Shown here: positions 32,887 to 40,236 of the stretch, in pieces
Numbering within the stretch: the stretch's first letter is position 1
How the letters are laid out: the number at the start of each line of letters is the position of its first letter
Source of the DNA: Parasphingopyxis algicola
GTDB taxonomy: Bacteria > Pseudomonadota > Alphaproteobacteria > Sphingomonadales > Sphingomonadaceae
DNA: 64,000 nucleotides
Direction: 5' to 3'
Assembly: GCF_013378075.1 (NCBI RefSeq)
Contig: NZ_CP051131.1
Location: 2,108,001-2,172,000, forward strand
Position numbers and translations under genes: made by a program
Notes under the pieces: model-generated
The model's input: the letters and a program-made list of their open reading frames with translations, nothing else
Told to the model about the DNA's origin: nothing
Databases searched by the model: none

Positions 32887-34272
32887 ATGGACGAGCAAGC
32901 CACCTCGCCCCGCCCCGACGACCGCTGCCCCGACATCACCGTCGACGACATTCTCGACCAGGACTCGAAGCCGGTCCCGCCGGAAGTGCGCGACGACGAA
33001 TGGCGCGACTTGGGCACCGACGCGGTCGCCGCCGAACGGTACACGGGCGATGCGTTTTTCGAAGCCGAGCGCACGAAAATGTGGCCCAATGTCTGGCAGT
33101 TCGCCGCGCGCGAGGAGGAAATGCCCGAGCCCGGCGACCATGTCGTCTACAACAATGTCGGCCGTTCCTATATTCTCGTCCGCCAGGAAAACGGCTCGAT
33201 CCGCGCCTTTCACAATGTCTGCCTGCATCGCGGCCGCAAGCTGCGCCTCGAAAGCGGCCATGCGAGCGAGCTGCAATGCCCGTTTCACGGCTTTACCTGG
33301 AACAATGACGGCTCGTTGAAGCAGATTCCGTGCCAATGGGACTTCCAGCATCTCGAAGAGCGCGACATGAATTTGCCCGAACTGCGAGTCGGCCGCTGGG
33401 CCGGCTTCATCTTCGTGACGGAGAGCGATGCCGCGCCCGAACTTGCCGATTTTCTGGCGCCGCTGCCGGACAAATTCGCCCGCTGGCGGCTCGAGGAATG
33501 CTATACGGCGCTCTGGGTCGGCAAGGTCATCAAGGCGAACTGGAAGGCGGTGTCCGAGGCTTTCATGGAAGCTTGGCACTCGGTGGTCACGCATCCGCAG
33601 ATTCTGCCCTATACGGGCGATGCGAACACGCGTTACTCGATATGGGGCGACCATGCGAACCTTGCGCTGACGCCGTTCGGCATGCCGAGCCCGCATCTGC
33701 GCGACGAGAAGCTGTCGGAAGAAGAGATCATGGAAGCGTTCGATCAGACATCAGGCCGGTCGGCGAGCGCCGGCGGCCGCAAGCTCGCTAAGGGCAAGAC
33801 CGCGCGCCAGTCCATGGCCGAAGCCAATCGCGAACAGTTTCTCGAGGCGCTCGGCTATGACAGTTCGGACGCGACGGACAGCGAGATGCTCGACGCCTTC
33901 ACCTATAACGTCTTTCCCAATATGGCGCCTTGGGGCGGCTTCGCGCCGAACATCGTCTATCGCTGGCGACCGTGGCCGGACCAGCATGCGACCTTGATGG
34001 AAGTGCGTATTCTCGGCCGCAAACCGAAGAACGGGGACATGCCCGAAGCGGCGGAAATGCGGTTCCTGGAAGAGCATGAGCCCTGGGCGACGGTCGAGGA
34101 GTGGGGCGCGCTCGGCGGCGTGTTCGACCAGGACATGGAGAATCTCCCCTATGTCCAGGAGGGGCTGATCGCGAGTCCCAACAACCGGGTCGAGCTCGGC
34201 AAATATCAGGAAAGCCGGATCCGGCATTTCCACCAGACGATGGACAAATATATCGCCGGCGAACTGCCCTAG
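32887..34272 (+). CDS. Rieske non-haem iron oxygenase, alpha subunit (second)
   Basis: A second ring-hydroxylating oxygenase alpha subunit (461 aa). The Rieske motif is Cys112-x-His114 (VCLHRGRKL) and Cys131-x2-His134 (QCPFHGFTW); the iron site is His231 and His236 (AWHSVVTH). It is only moderately similar to the first and longer at the C-terminus, so it probably works on another substrate or another step. The start codon is 1 bp after the first gene's stop. A repeat (R4) follows it. Confidence 0.92.
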   Translation: MDEQATSPRPDDRCPDITVDDILDQDSKPVPPEVRDDEWRDLGTDAVAAERYTGDAFFEAERTKMWPNVWQFAAREEEMPEPGDHVVYNNVGRSYILVRQENGSIRAFHNVCLHRGRKLRLESGHASELQCPFHGFTWNNDGSLKQIPCQWDFQHLEERDMNLPELRVGRWAGFIFVTESDAAPELADFLAPLPDKFARWRLEECYTALWVGKVIKANWKAVSEAFMEAWHSVVTHPQILPYTGDANTRYSIWGDHANLALTPFGMPSPHLRDEKLSEEEIMEAFDQTSGRSASAGGRKLAKGKTARQSMAEANREQFLEALGYDSSDATDSEMLDAFTYNVFPNMAPWGGFAPNIVYRWRPWPDQHATLMEVRILGRKPKNGDMPEAAEMRFLEEHEPWATVEEWGALGGVFDQDMENLPYVQEGLIASPNNRVELGKYQESRIRHFHQTMDKYIAGELP

Positions 34273-34294
34273 GCACCCTGTGAGCAACTCCACT

Positions 34295-34380
34295 CCGTTC
34301 GGGCTGAGCCTGTCGAAGCCCTGCCCTTTTTACTCCAGGTTGAAAGAAGGACAGCCCGTCGACAAGGTCAGGGCGAACGG
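34295..34380. repeat. Imperfect inverted repeat, family R4
   Basis: Arms of about 30 nt with ends CCGTTCGGGCTGAGCCTGTC and, in reverse complement, CCGTTCGCCCTGACCTTGTC. It lies between the Rieske oxygenase stop and the next SDR. Only one copy is seen in this window. It resembles the other families in being a terminal palindrome after a gene. Confidence 0.7.
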
Positions 34381-34399
34381 TTTCTTCGATAGGTAAGAC

Positions 34400-35155
34400 A
34401 TGCCCGACACTCCCTTCGATCTCAGCGGCCGCGTCGCGCTCGTTACCGGCGCTTCGTCCGGTCTCGGCGCGGGCTTCGCAAGGCTGCTCGCGCGGGCCGG
34501 TGCGAAAGTGGTGCTCGGTGCGCGGCGCAAGGACCGGCTTGAGGCTCTCGCCGACGAGATCGGCGAGGCCGCGTTGGCAGTAGAGATGGACGTGGCCAAC
34601 GAAGCGTCGATGATCGCCGCCTATGACGCCGCCGAGGCTGCGTTCGGAACCGTGGACGCCATCGTCGCCAATGCCGGGATGAGCAACGACGCTCTCGCGC
34701 TTGCCATGGAGGTCGAGGCGTTCGACGCCGCCATGGCGGTCAATCTGCGCGGCGCTTTCCTGACGGCGCGCGAGGGCGCGAAACGGCTGATCGCGGCGGA
34801 GCGCGACAATGGACGGATCGTGTTGATCTCATCGATCACCGCGTTCGAACCCTCGCCCGGGCTCTCCGCCTATGCGGCAAGCAAGGCCGGCGTGTCTCAG
34901 CTCGGCAAGACGCTGGCGCGCGAATGGCTCAACAAGGGGATTAATGTGAACATGGTCCTGCCCGGCTATATCCGGACCGAGCTCAATCAGGACTGGTTCG
35001 ACAGCGCGGGAGGCCAGAAGCAGATAGCGCGCTTCAACCGCCGCCGACTGATGCCGCAGGAAGGGCTCGACGCCATGCTGCTATATCTGTGCGCCGACGA
35101 GAGTGCCTATGTGACGGGCGCCGAGTTCGTCATGGACGACGGACAGACGCTCTAG
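34400..35155 (+). CDS. SDR-family oxidoreductase
   Basis: A 251-aa classical SDR: TGASSGLG (17-24), NAGMSN (91-96), Tyr158-x3-Lys162 (YAASK), C-terminal VMDDGQTL. Downstream of the twin Rieske oxygenases, it may oxidise the cis-diol or hydroxyl formed. It ends on a CTAG shared with the convergent NmrA-family gene. Confidence 0.9.
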   Translation: MPDTPFDLSGRVALVTGASSGLGAGFARLLARAGAKVVLGARRKDRLEALADEIGEAALAVEMDVANEASMIAAYDAAEAAFGTVDAIVANAGMSNDALALAMEVEAFDAAMAVNLRGAFLTAREGAKRLIAAERDNGRIVLISSITAFEPSPGLSAYAASKAGVSQLGKTLAREWLNKGINVNMVLPGYIRTELNQDWFDSAGGQKQIARFNRRRLMPQEGLDAMLLYLCADESAYVTGAEFVMDDGQTL

Positions 35156-36078
35156 ACGGGTTTCGACCAGTCCTGCCTTGCTGCCCATTCAGAAAATGGT
35201 GTCAGCGGGACGGGCAGCAGGGCTGTAAACGCTTCGGGATCGACCACCAGCGGCGATATCGGCTGCGCGTTATACCAGCGGTAAAATTGCGCCATCCCGT
35301 CATAAATGCTGTGCGGCGCGACATCGCGAGAGCCGGTGACGAGCTCGCTCATCCGGGCGGCGAACTCGTCTGGCGTGAGACTCTGGAAGCGGACCGGCTT
35401 TCCCGCTGCCACCGCTAGCTTCTCCGCAACCTCATGCCCGGTCAGCGCCTCGGGCCCGCCGACCGCGACATGGCATCCGTCGGCGGCATCCGTGCCGAGC
35501 GCCGCAACCATGAAAGCCGCGACATCGGCGAGGCTGATCCAGCTGATCTTGAGATCGTCGGCGGCCGGATAGGCGAATATGCCGCGCGCGACGATCGACG
35601 GTTTGCTCCATGGGCGAACGATATTGTCCATGAAAACAACCGGCTCGATAAACACGTACGGGATACCGCTATCGACGATCACACGTTCGATATCCCTCCG
35701 GCCGTCATGCGCCGACAGGCCGAGATCGCGATCGGCAACGAAACAGCTCGTGTTGAAAACGATTTTCCTGAGCCCCGCGCGTTTCGCCGCTTCCGCGATA
35801 TTGCGGCCGAAGCCCGCCGCCCGTTCGCGATCGAACTCGAAGGGCAGGTGCATCGCGAGAGCGTCTTGCCCCGCCATCGCCGCTTCGAGAGAACCGACAT
35901 CCACGATATCGGCGGCCACGACCGGCAGGTCGGGAAAGAGCGTACCCGCCATCGCATCGGCACGGCGCACGCCCGCCGTCGGCGCGAAACCAGCGGCTTT
36001 CAGGGCGCCGACAAGCGGTATGCCCTGATCGGCCGGCGCGCCGAGAACCAGCACATTCCGGATGCCGCTTGCCGTCAT
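35152..36078 (-). CDS. NmrA-family NAD(P)-binding protein
   Basis: A 308-aa atypical SDR of the NmrA/NAD-dependent epimerase type. The N-terminal RNVLVLGAPADQGIPLVGAL is the nucleotide-binding strand with an unusual APADQG loop. The C-terminal half carries a helix-rich domain (SLTPDEFAARMSELVTG). It could be a redox sensor or a ligand-specific reductase. The start overlaps the SnoaL stop by 4 bp (ATGA), so it is coupled to the E1/lipoyl/SnoaL operon. Confidence 0.82.
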   Translation of the reverse strand: MTASGIRNVLVLGAPADQGIPLVGALKAAGFAPTAGVRRADAMAGTLFPDLPVVAADIVDVGSLEAAMAGQDALAMHLPFEFDRERAAGFGRNIAEAAKRAGLRKIVFNTSCFVADRDLGLSAHDGRRDIERVIVDSGIPYVFIEPVVFMDNIVRPWSKPSIVARGIFAYPAADDLKISWISLADVAAFMVAALGTDAADGCHVAVGGPEALTGHEVAEKLAVAAGKPVRFQSLTPDEFAARMSELVTGSRDVAPHSIYDGMAQFYRWYNAQPISPLVVDPEAFTALLPVPLTPFSEWAARQDWSKPV

Positions 36079-36464
36079 CCGCCGGCCTGGCGCTTCACTT
36101 CCGCCGCGTCGAAATAGTGGATCCGGATTTCGACGGCCTTGCCGTTTTCGACCCGCGTCGCTTCCACCATCGGCTGGGTGAAGCGTTCTCCTGTGGCCTT
36201 GGACGTCATGCTGAACTGGAGGATCGCAACCGCCCATTCCTCGCCGCCGACGATCGATTCGACGACAACCTCGGGGTCCTCCCAATAGGTCATGACCTCG
36301 GCATAGAGTCGCCGCAACGCGTCTTTACCCCGCCATTCGCCGCCATAGGGCAGCGATGGCGGCTCATGGATAACGAGATCCTCCGAAAAATGCGGCTCGA
36401 TCTTGTCCCATTCGCCCCGGCCCGCATGGGTGAAGACGGCCGTGACGATCTCGACAGGGGTCAC
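36075..36464 (-). CDS. SnoaL-like / NTF2-fold protein (second)
   Basis: A 129-aa NTF2-like protein starting with GTG at 36464, which overlaps the TGA of the lipoyl gene (GTGA). The text TPVEIVTAVFTHAGRGEWDKIEPHFSEDLVIHEP is typical of SnoaL-like proteins. The role is unknown; it may act on a cyclised or keto intermediate. A longer frame upstream of the GTG is the shadow of the lipoyl gene. Confidence 0.82.
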   Translation of the reverse strand: MTPVEIVTAVFTHAGRGEWDKIEPHFSEDLVIHEPPSLPYGGEWRGKDALRRLYAEVMTYWEDPEVVVESIVGGEEWAVAILQFSMTSKATGERFTQPMVEATRVENGKAVEIRIHYFDAAEVKRQAGG

Positions 36465-36691
36465 TCGATCGAGCCGATCAGGTCGCCGACCTTGTAGACT
36501 TGGCCTTCCTCTCCCGTTGTGCGGATCGTGCCCGCGGCCTGGGCCTCGATCTCGGTCGTGCTCTTGTCGGTTTCGACCGTGTAGATGACATCGCCCTTTT
36601 CGACAGCATCGCCATCGGCATACATCCATTCGGTCAGCGTCATCTCGGTGGCACTCATTCCGAGCTTGGGAATGCGGATTTCCGTCGCCAT
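36461..36691 (-). CDS. Free-standing lipoyl (biotinyl-lipoyl) carrier domain
   Basis: A 76-aa protein consisting only of one lipoyl domain. The lipoyl-lysine motif E-T-D-K-S (Lys43) is in the expected beta turn, and the GxVxKGD hairpin (GDAVEKGD) is present. In ordinary alpha-keto acid dehydrogenases this domain is part of E2; here no E2 catalytic or E1-binding domain follows. It is encoded 3 bp after E1 beta in the same operon and could carry acyl groups or electrons for this E1, as in acetoin dehydrogenase-like systems. Confidence 0.87.
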   Translation of the reverse strand: MATEIRIPKLGMSATEMTLTEWMYADGDAVEKGDVIYTVETDKSTTEIEAQAAGTIRTTGEEGQVYKVGDLIGSIE

Positions 36692-36694
36692 CGC

Positions 36695-37687
36695 CTATTG
36701 TTTCCAGTCCATGGCAGCCTTGATGGCCCCGACAATCTCGTCCTTGGTCGGGATCCAGGCCTGTTCGAGCGCCGCGACGAAAGGCACGGCGGAAAATGCG
36801 CCGCCGACGCGCTGCACCGGCGCCCTCAGCTCGTTGAAAAGCTTTTCGTGGATATTCGCGGAGATCTCGGCACCCGTCCCGAACGGCTTCACGGCCTCAT
36901 GCAGGGTTACCGCGCGGCCCGTCTTGCGGACCGAGGCCAGCACCGTTTCCTCGTCATAGGGCGCGATCGTCCTCAGATCGACGACCTCGACCGAAATCCC
37001 TTCCTTGTCGAGCTCCTCGGCGATGCCGAGTGCATCGAGGACGGTGCGGCCATAGGTGATCAGCGATACGTCCGTACCTTCGCGGGCGATGGCCGCCTTG
37101 CCGAGCGGCACCCGGTAATCCTTGCCCGGATCGTCCGACTGCAGGCCGTAACAGAGGATATTCTCGATAAAGAGCACCGGATCGTTACAGTCGATCGAAG
37201 CGCGCAACAGGCCCTTGGCATCCGCGGCATTGGACGGCGTGACGACCTTGATCCCCGCAACATGGGCGAACCAGGCTTCGAGCATGTCCGAATGCTGGCC
37301 GCCGAACCCGACGCCGACGCCGGTCGTCGTGCGGATAACGAGCGGCACATTGGTCTGCCCGCCAGACATGAAGCGCAGTTTCGCCGCATGGTTGACGATC
37401 TGGTCCATGCACACGCCGACGAAATTCATGAGCATGATCTCGGCGACCGGTCGCTGACCCGCGATCGCTGCGCCAACCGCCGCGCCCATGATCGCGGTCT
37501 CGGAGATCGGCGTCGCGCGGACGCGGTTCTCGCCATATTTTTCGGTGAGACCAGCGGTGATCTTGAAGACACCCCCGCCCTGCTTGGCGGACACATCTTC
37601 GCCGAGACAGAATACGCCATCATCGGCGGCCATTGCTTCGTCGAGCGCCTGGTTCAGGCCCTCGGTCATCGTGATCTGGCCGCTCAT
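36695..37687 (-). CDS. TPP-dependent dehydrogenase E1 component, beta subunit
   Basis: The beta subunit (330 aa) of a 2-oxoacid/acetoin dehydrogenase type E1: opening MTEGLNQALDEAMAADDGVF, LGEDVSAKQGGVFKITAGL, ISETAIMGAAVGAAIAGQRP, and the C-terminal transketolase domain. It starts with ATG at 37687, overlapping the E1 alpha stop by 4 bp. It forms the thiamine-diphosphate-binding interface with the alpha subunit. The natural substrate (acetoin, branched 2-oxoacid or another) is unknown. Confidence 0.92.
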   Translation of the reverse strand: MSGQITMTEGLNQALDEAMAADDGVFCLGEDVSAKQGGGVFKITAGLTEKYGENRVRATPISETAIMGAAVGAAIAGQRPVAEIMLMNFVGVCMDQIVNHAAKLRFMSGGQTNVPLVIRTTTGVGVGFGGQHSDMLEAWFAHVAGIKVVTPSNAADAKGLLRASIDCNDPVLFIENILCYGLQSDDPGKDYRVPLGKAAIAREGTDVSLITYGRTVLDALGIAEELDKEGISVEVVDLRTIAPYDEETVLASVRKTGRAVTLHEAVKPFGTGAEISANIHEKLFNELRAPVQRVGGAFSAVPFVAALEQAWIPTKDEIVGAIKAAMDWKQ

Positions 37688-38664
37688 GCCGCGATCTCCT
37701 CTTCGAACACATCCTTGCGGAGTTCGTCCGCATCGGGGAACGGCGCTTCGAGCGCCTTTTCGACCGCCGCATCGATTTCGGCATCGATCTCGGCGACGAT
37801 CGCGTCGAGTTCTTCCTCGGTGAACTGATGATCGAGCATGACCTGGCGCAGCTTGGGCAACGGATCCTCGGCCTGCATCTCGGCCAGATGCTCTTCGGGC
37901 ATGTAGGAGAAATCGGCGCCGAAAAAGTGGCCCATCATCCGGTAGCACATCGCCTCGATCAGGGTCGGCCCCTCGCCGGCGCGGGCACGGTCCACGGCCT
38001 CCTTCGCCGCCGCCCACATCTCCTCGACATTATTGCCGTCGACGCGCACGCCCTTCATGCCGTACCCGGCCGCGCGCTCGGCGATGGTCGGGCTGTCGGT
38101 ATGGTCGGCATAGGCGGTATGTTCGCCATAGCGGTTGTTCTGACAGAGAAAGACGACCGGCAGCTTGTAGAGCTGCGCCATGTTCATCGCCTCGTGGAAC
38201 GCCCCGATATTCGCAGCGCCATCGCCGAAGCTCGTCACCGTCACCCGCCCGTCGCCGTTATTCTGGGAGGCCATGGCGAGCCCGTTGGCGATCGGGATGC
38301 CCGAGCCGACGACGCCGGTGGTCACCATCACTCCGCTATCGGGATGGGTGATGTGCATCGGGCCGCCCTTGCCCTTGCAGGTGCCGGTCGCCTTGCCGAT
38401 GCATTCGGCCCACCAGAGATCGGCGGGCACGCCTTTCGCCGTCTGCTCGCCCTGGCCGCGATAGGTGCAGACGACATAATCGTCCGCGTCGAGCGCGGCC
38501 ATCATCGCACCCGAAACGAGCTCCTGCCCGCGCACCGGATAATACATCACGGCAACCTTGCCCTGGGTCAGCAGCGAGCGGAATTTCTCGTCGGTCTGCG
38601 CGACCTTCATCGTACGGGTATAGATATCCTTCAGGACATCGCGATCCAATTTCGTATCACTCAT
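37684..38664 (-). CDS. TPP-dependent dehydrogenase E1 component, alpha subunit
   Basis: The alpha subunit (326 aa) of an E1 thiamine-diphosphate enzyme. The TPP motif begins FGDGAANIGAFHEAMN (GDG at 147-149) and ends with QNN about 28 residues on. THPDSGVMVTTGVVGSGIPI is the usual loop. Together with the beta subunit, lipoyl protein, SnoaL and NmrA genes it forms a five-gene minus-strand operon, each gene overlapping or nearly touching the next. No E3 (dihydrolipoamide dehydrogenase) is in the window; the housekeeping one could serve. Confidence 0.92.
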   Translation of the reverse strand: MSDTKLDRDVLKDIYTRTMKVAQTDEKFRSLLTQGKVAVMYYPVRGQELVSGAMMAALDADDYVVCTYRGQGEQTAKGVPADLWWAECIGKATGTCKGKGGPMHITHPDSGVMVTTGVVGSGIPIANGLAMASQNNGDGRVTVTSFGDGAANIGAFHEAMNMAQLYKLPVVFLCQNNRYGEHTAYADHTDSPTIAERAAGYGMKGVRVDGNNVEEMWAAAKEAVDRARAGEGPTLIEAMCYRMMGHFFGADFSYMPEEHLAEMQAEDPLPKLRQVMLDHQFTEEELDAIVAEIDAEIDAAVEKALEAPFPDADELRKDVFEEEIAA

Positions 38665-38679
38665 CGGGAGCCTTTCTGT

Positions 38680-39330
38680 TCAGGCGGATTCGGTTTCCAG
38701 ACCGACCTTGGGGTTGGCGCTGGCGGATGCACCGGGCCGCTCGGCGACGCGGTCGAACCACGCCTTCAGATTCGCCAGTTCCTCCGGCAAAGGCTGGCCC
38801 ACTTGCCCGCCGAAATCGATAAAGGCGAAGAGAACGATATCGGCGAGCGTAAAGCGGTCGCCGGCGAGATAGTCGCGATCCGCCAGCCATGAATCGAAGC
38901 GCGCCATGCCGTCCTTCGCACAGGCCTTGAGCCCGTCGGATGCCTCGGGCAGGCAGCGCATCCGTTCCTGGAACAGCGGCAGGCCCTCCGACCCGCGAAA
39001 ACCCGTGGTCATCGGCATGACCACATCGAAATCGACGCGGCGGACGAGCATCCGGGTCTCGGCGCGCTCCTCGGGCGTTGCACCGATCAGCGCGGGTTCG
39101 GGATGTTTGTCCTCGATATATTCGCAGATCGCGACGCTTTCGGAGATATGATCGCCGCTATCGGTTTCGAGCAGCGGGACCTGACCGAACGGATTCTTCG
39201 CGCGAAATCCATCCTGCCGGTTCTCGCCGGCCATGATATCGACAAAGGCGCGCTCGATCACGACGCCCTTTTCCTCGATAAACATGAGTACGACACGCGG
39301 ATTGGGCCCCAGGGCCTGGTAGAGTTTCAT
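38680..39330 (-). CDS. Glutathione S-transferase-family protein
   Basis: A 216-aa cytosolic GST fold protein: N-terminal thioredoxin-like domain (MKLYQALGPNPRVVLMFIEEKG), the cis-proline region GQVPLLE and ISESVAICEYIEDKHP, then the all-alpha domain. It could conjugate or isomerise a reactive intermediate. It is in the minus-strand run between an SDR (39343) and E1 alpha (38664). Confidence 0.88.
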   Translation of the reverse strand: MKLYQALGPNPRVVLMFIEEKGVVIERAFVDIMAGENRQDGFRAKNPFGQVPLLETDSGDHISESVAICEYIEDKHPEPALIGATPEERAETRMLVRRVDFDVVMPMTTGFRGSEGLPLFQERMRCLPEASDGLKACAKDGMARFDSWLADRDYLAGDRFTLADIVLFAFIDFGGQVGQPLPEELANLKAWFDRVAERPGASASANPKVGLETESA

Positions 39331-39342
39331 ACGCTGCCCTTC

Positions 39343-40107
39343 CTAGAACTGGACACGCTGGGTGAAGCCGCCGTCGATCACGATATTGGCGCCGGTCATA
39401 TAGGGGCAGGCGGGCGACGCGACGAAGACGATGGCTTTCGCCACTTCCTCGGGTTCGCCGAACCGGCCCATCGGCATCTTGGCGAGCGTGCCTTCATAGA
39501 GCTCCGGCATCGCACCCTTGATCATCTCCCAATTGCCGCCCGGATATTCGATCGCGCCCGGCGAGACGCAATTGACCCGGACGCCCTGCGGCGCGAGCGC
39601 CTGACTGAGTTGCGAGCCATAGGTGATGAGCGCCGCTTTGAGCGCGTTGAAAGCCTGCGGCGCGATAAAGGTCTCGAGCGCGGCGGTCGACGACATTAAG
39701 ACGACCGAGCCGGCATCGGATTCGGCGAGTTGCGGCGTGAGCGTTTCGACGCCGTTGACCGCGCCCATGATGTCCATGTCGAGGCCCTGCTGCCAGTCGG
39801 CCGTACCGCCCGTGCCCGAAGAACTCGCCGTGTGCACGAAGATATCGCATCCGCCCAGCGTGTCGGCCGCCTTGGCCAGCCAGTCCTTATAGGCGTCCGC
39901 GCCGCCGTTGATGTCGAAGACCTCGCCATGGACCTTGCCGGAACCGGCAGCGTCGATCTCCTGCTTCGCCGCCTCGATCTTGTCTTCCTTGCGCGAGAAA
40001 AAGGCGACGTCCGCGCCCTCGGCCGCGAAATGCCGGAGCGACGCGAGACCGAGGCCGTGCGCGCCGCCGTTCATGATGACTTTCTTGCCTGCCAGTCCGA
40101 GATCCAT
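39343..40107 (-). CDS. SDR-family protein with Phe in place of catalytic Tyr
   Basis: A 254-aa SDR fold protein. The cofactor loop is NGGAHGLG (13-20). The position of the usual Tyr-x3-Lys reads Phe153-x3-Lys157 (AFNALK); the codon at 39649-39651 is TTC on the coding strand. Without the tyrosine, oxidoreductase activity by the usual mechanism is doubtful; it may be a non-redox homologue or use another residue. The start at 40107 (MDLGLAGKK) follows AGGTGAGG. It heads the minus-strand operon, divergent from the second sulfatase. Confidence 0.85.
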   Translation of the reverse strand: MDLGLAGKKVIMNGGAHGLGLASLRHFAAEGADVAFFSRKEDKIEAAKQEIDAAGSGKVHGEVFDINGGADAYKDWLAKAADTLGGCDIFVHTASSSGTGGTADWQQGLDMDIMGAVNGVETLTPQLAESDAGSVVLMSSTAALETFIAPQAFNALKAALITYGSQLSQALAPQGVRVNCVSPGAIEYPGGNWEMIKGAMPELYEGTLAKMPMGRFGEPEEVAKAIVFVASPACPYMTGANIVIDGGFTQRVQF

Positions 40108-40180
40108 CGTCCTCACCTTTCGCCTTTTTCTGTGCATGAGAAACCTACTGCATCGCCGGTTCCGCGTTAATCAGCAAAAG

Positions 40181-40190
40181 TGCCAGCCAA
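40181..40190 (+). promoter_or_regulatory. Candidate operator/promoter motif, site D (TGCCAGCCAA)
   Basis: In the divergent spacer between the SDR (start 40107) and the sulfatase (start 40237), within AGCAAAAGTGCCAGCCAACG. It shares the upstream AAAA-TGCCAG with site C (30112) but not the TCGC end. Confidence 0.3.
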
Positions 40191-40236
40191 CGCCGCTCAA
40201 AACATGCTACCGGATGGGAACAACGGGGAGGGCCTG

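Noticed and set aside
31647-34272. Possible 3-ketosteroid 9-alpha-hydroxylase (KshA) call for one of the Rieske oxygenases.
   Set aside because: The Rieske and iron motifs fit any alpha-only oxygenase; nothing in the sequence points to KshA, and no KshB, KstD or Hsa genes are present.
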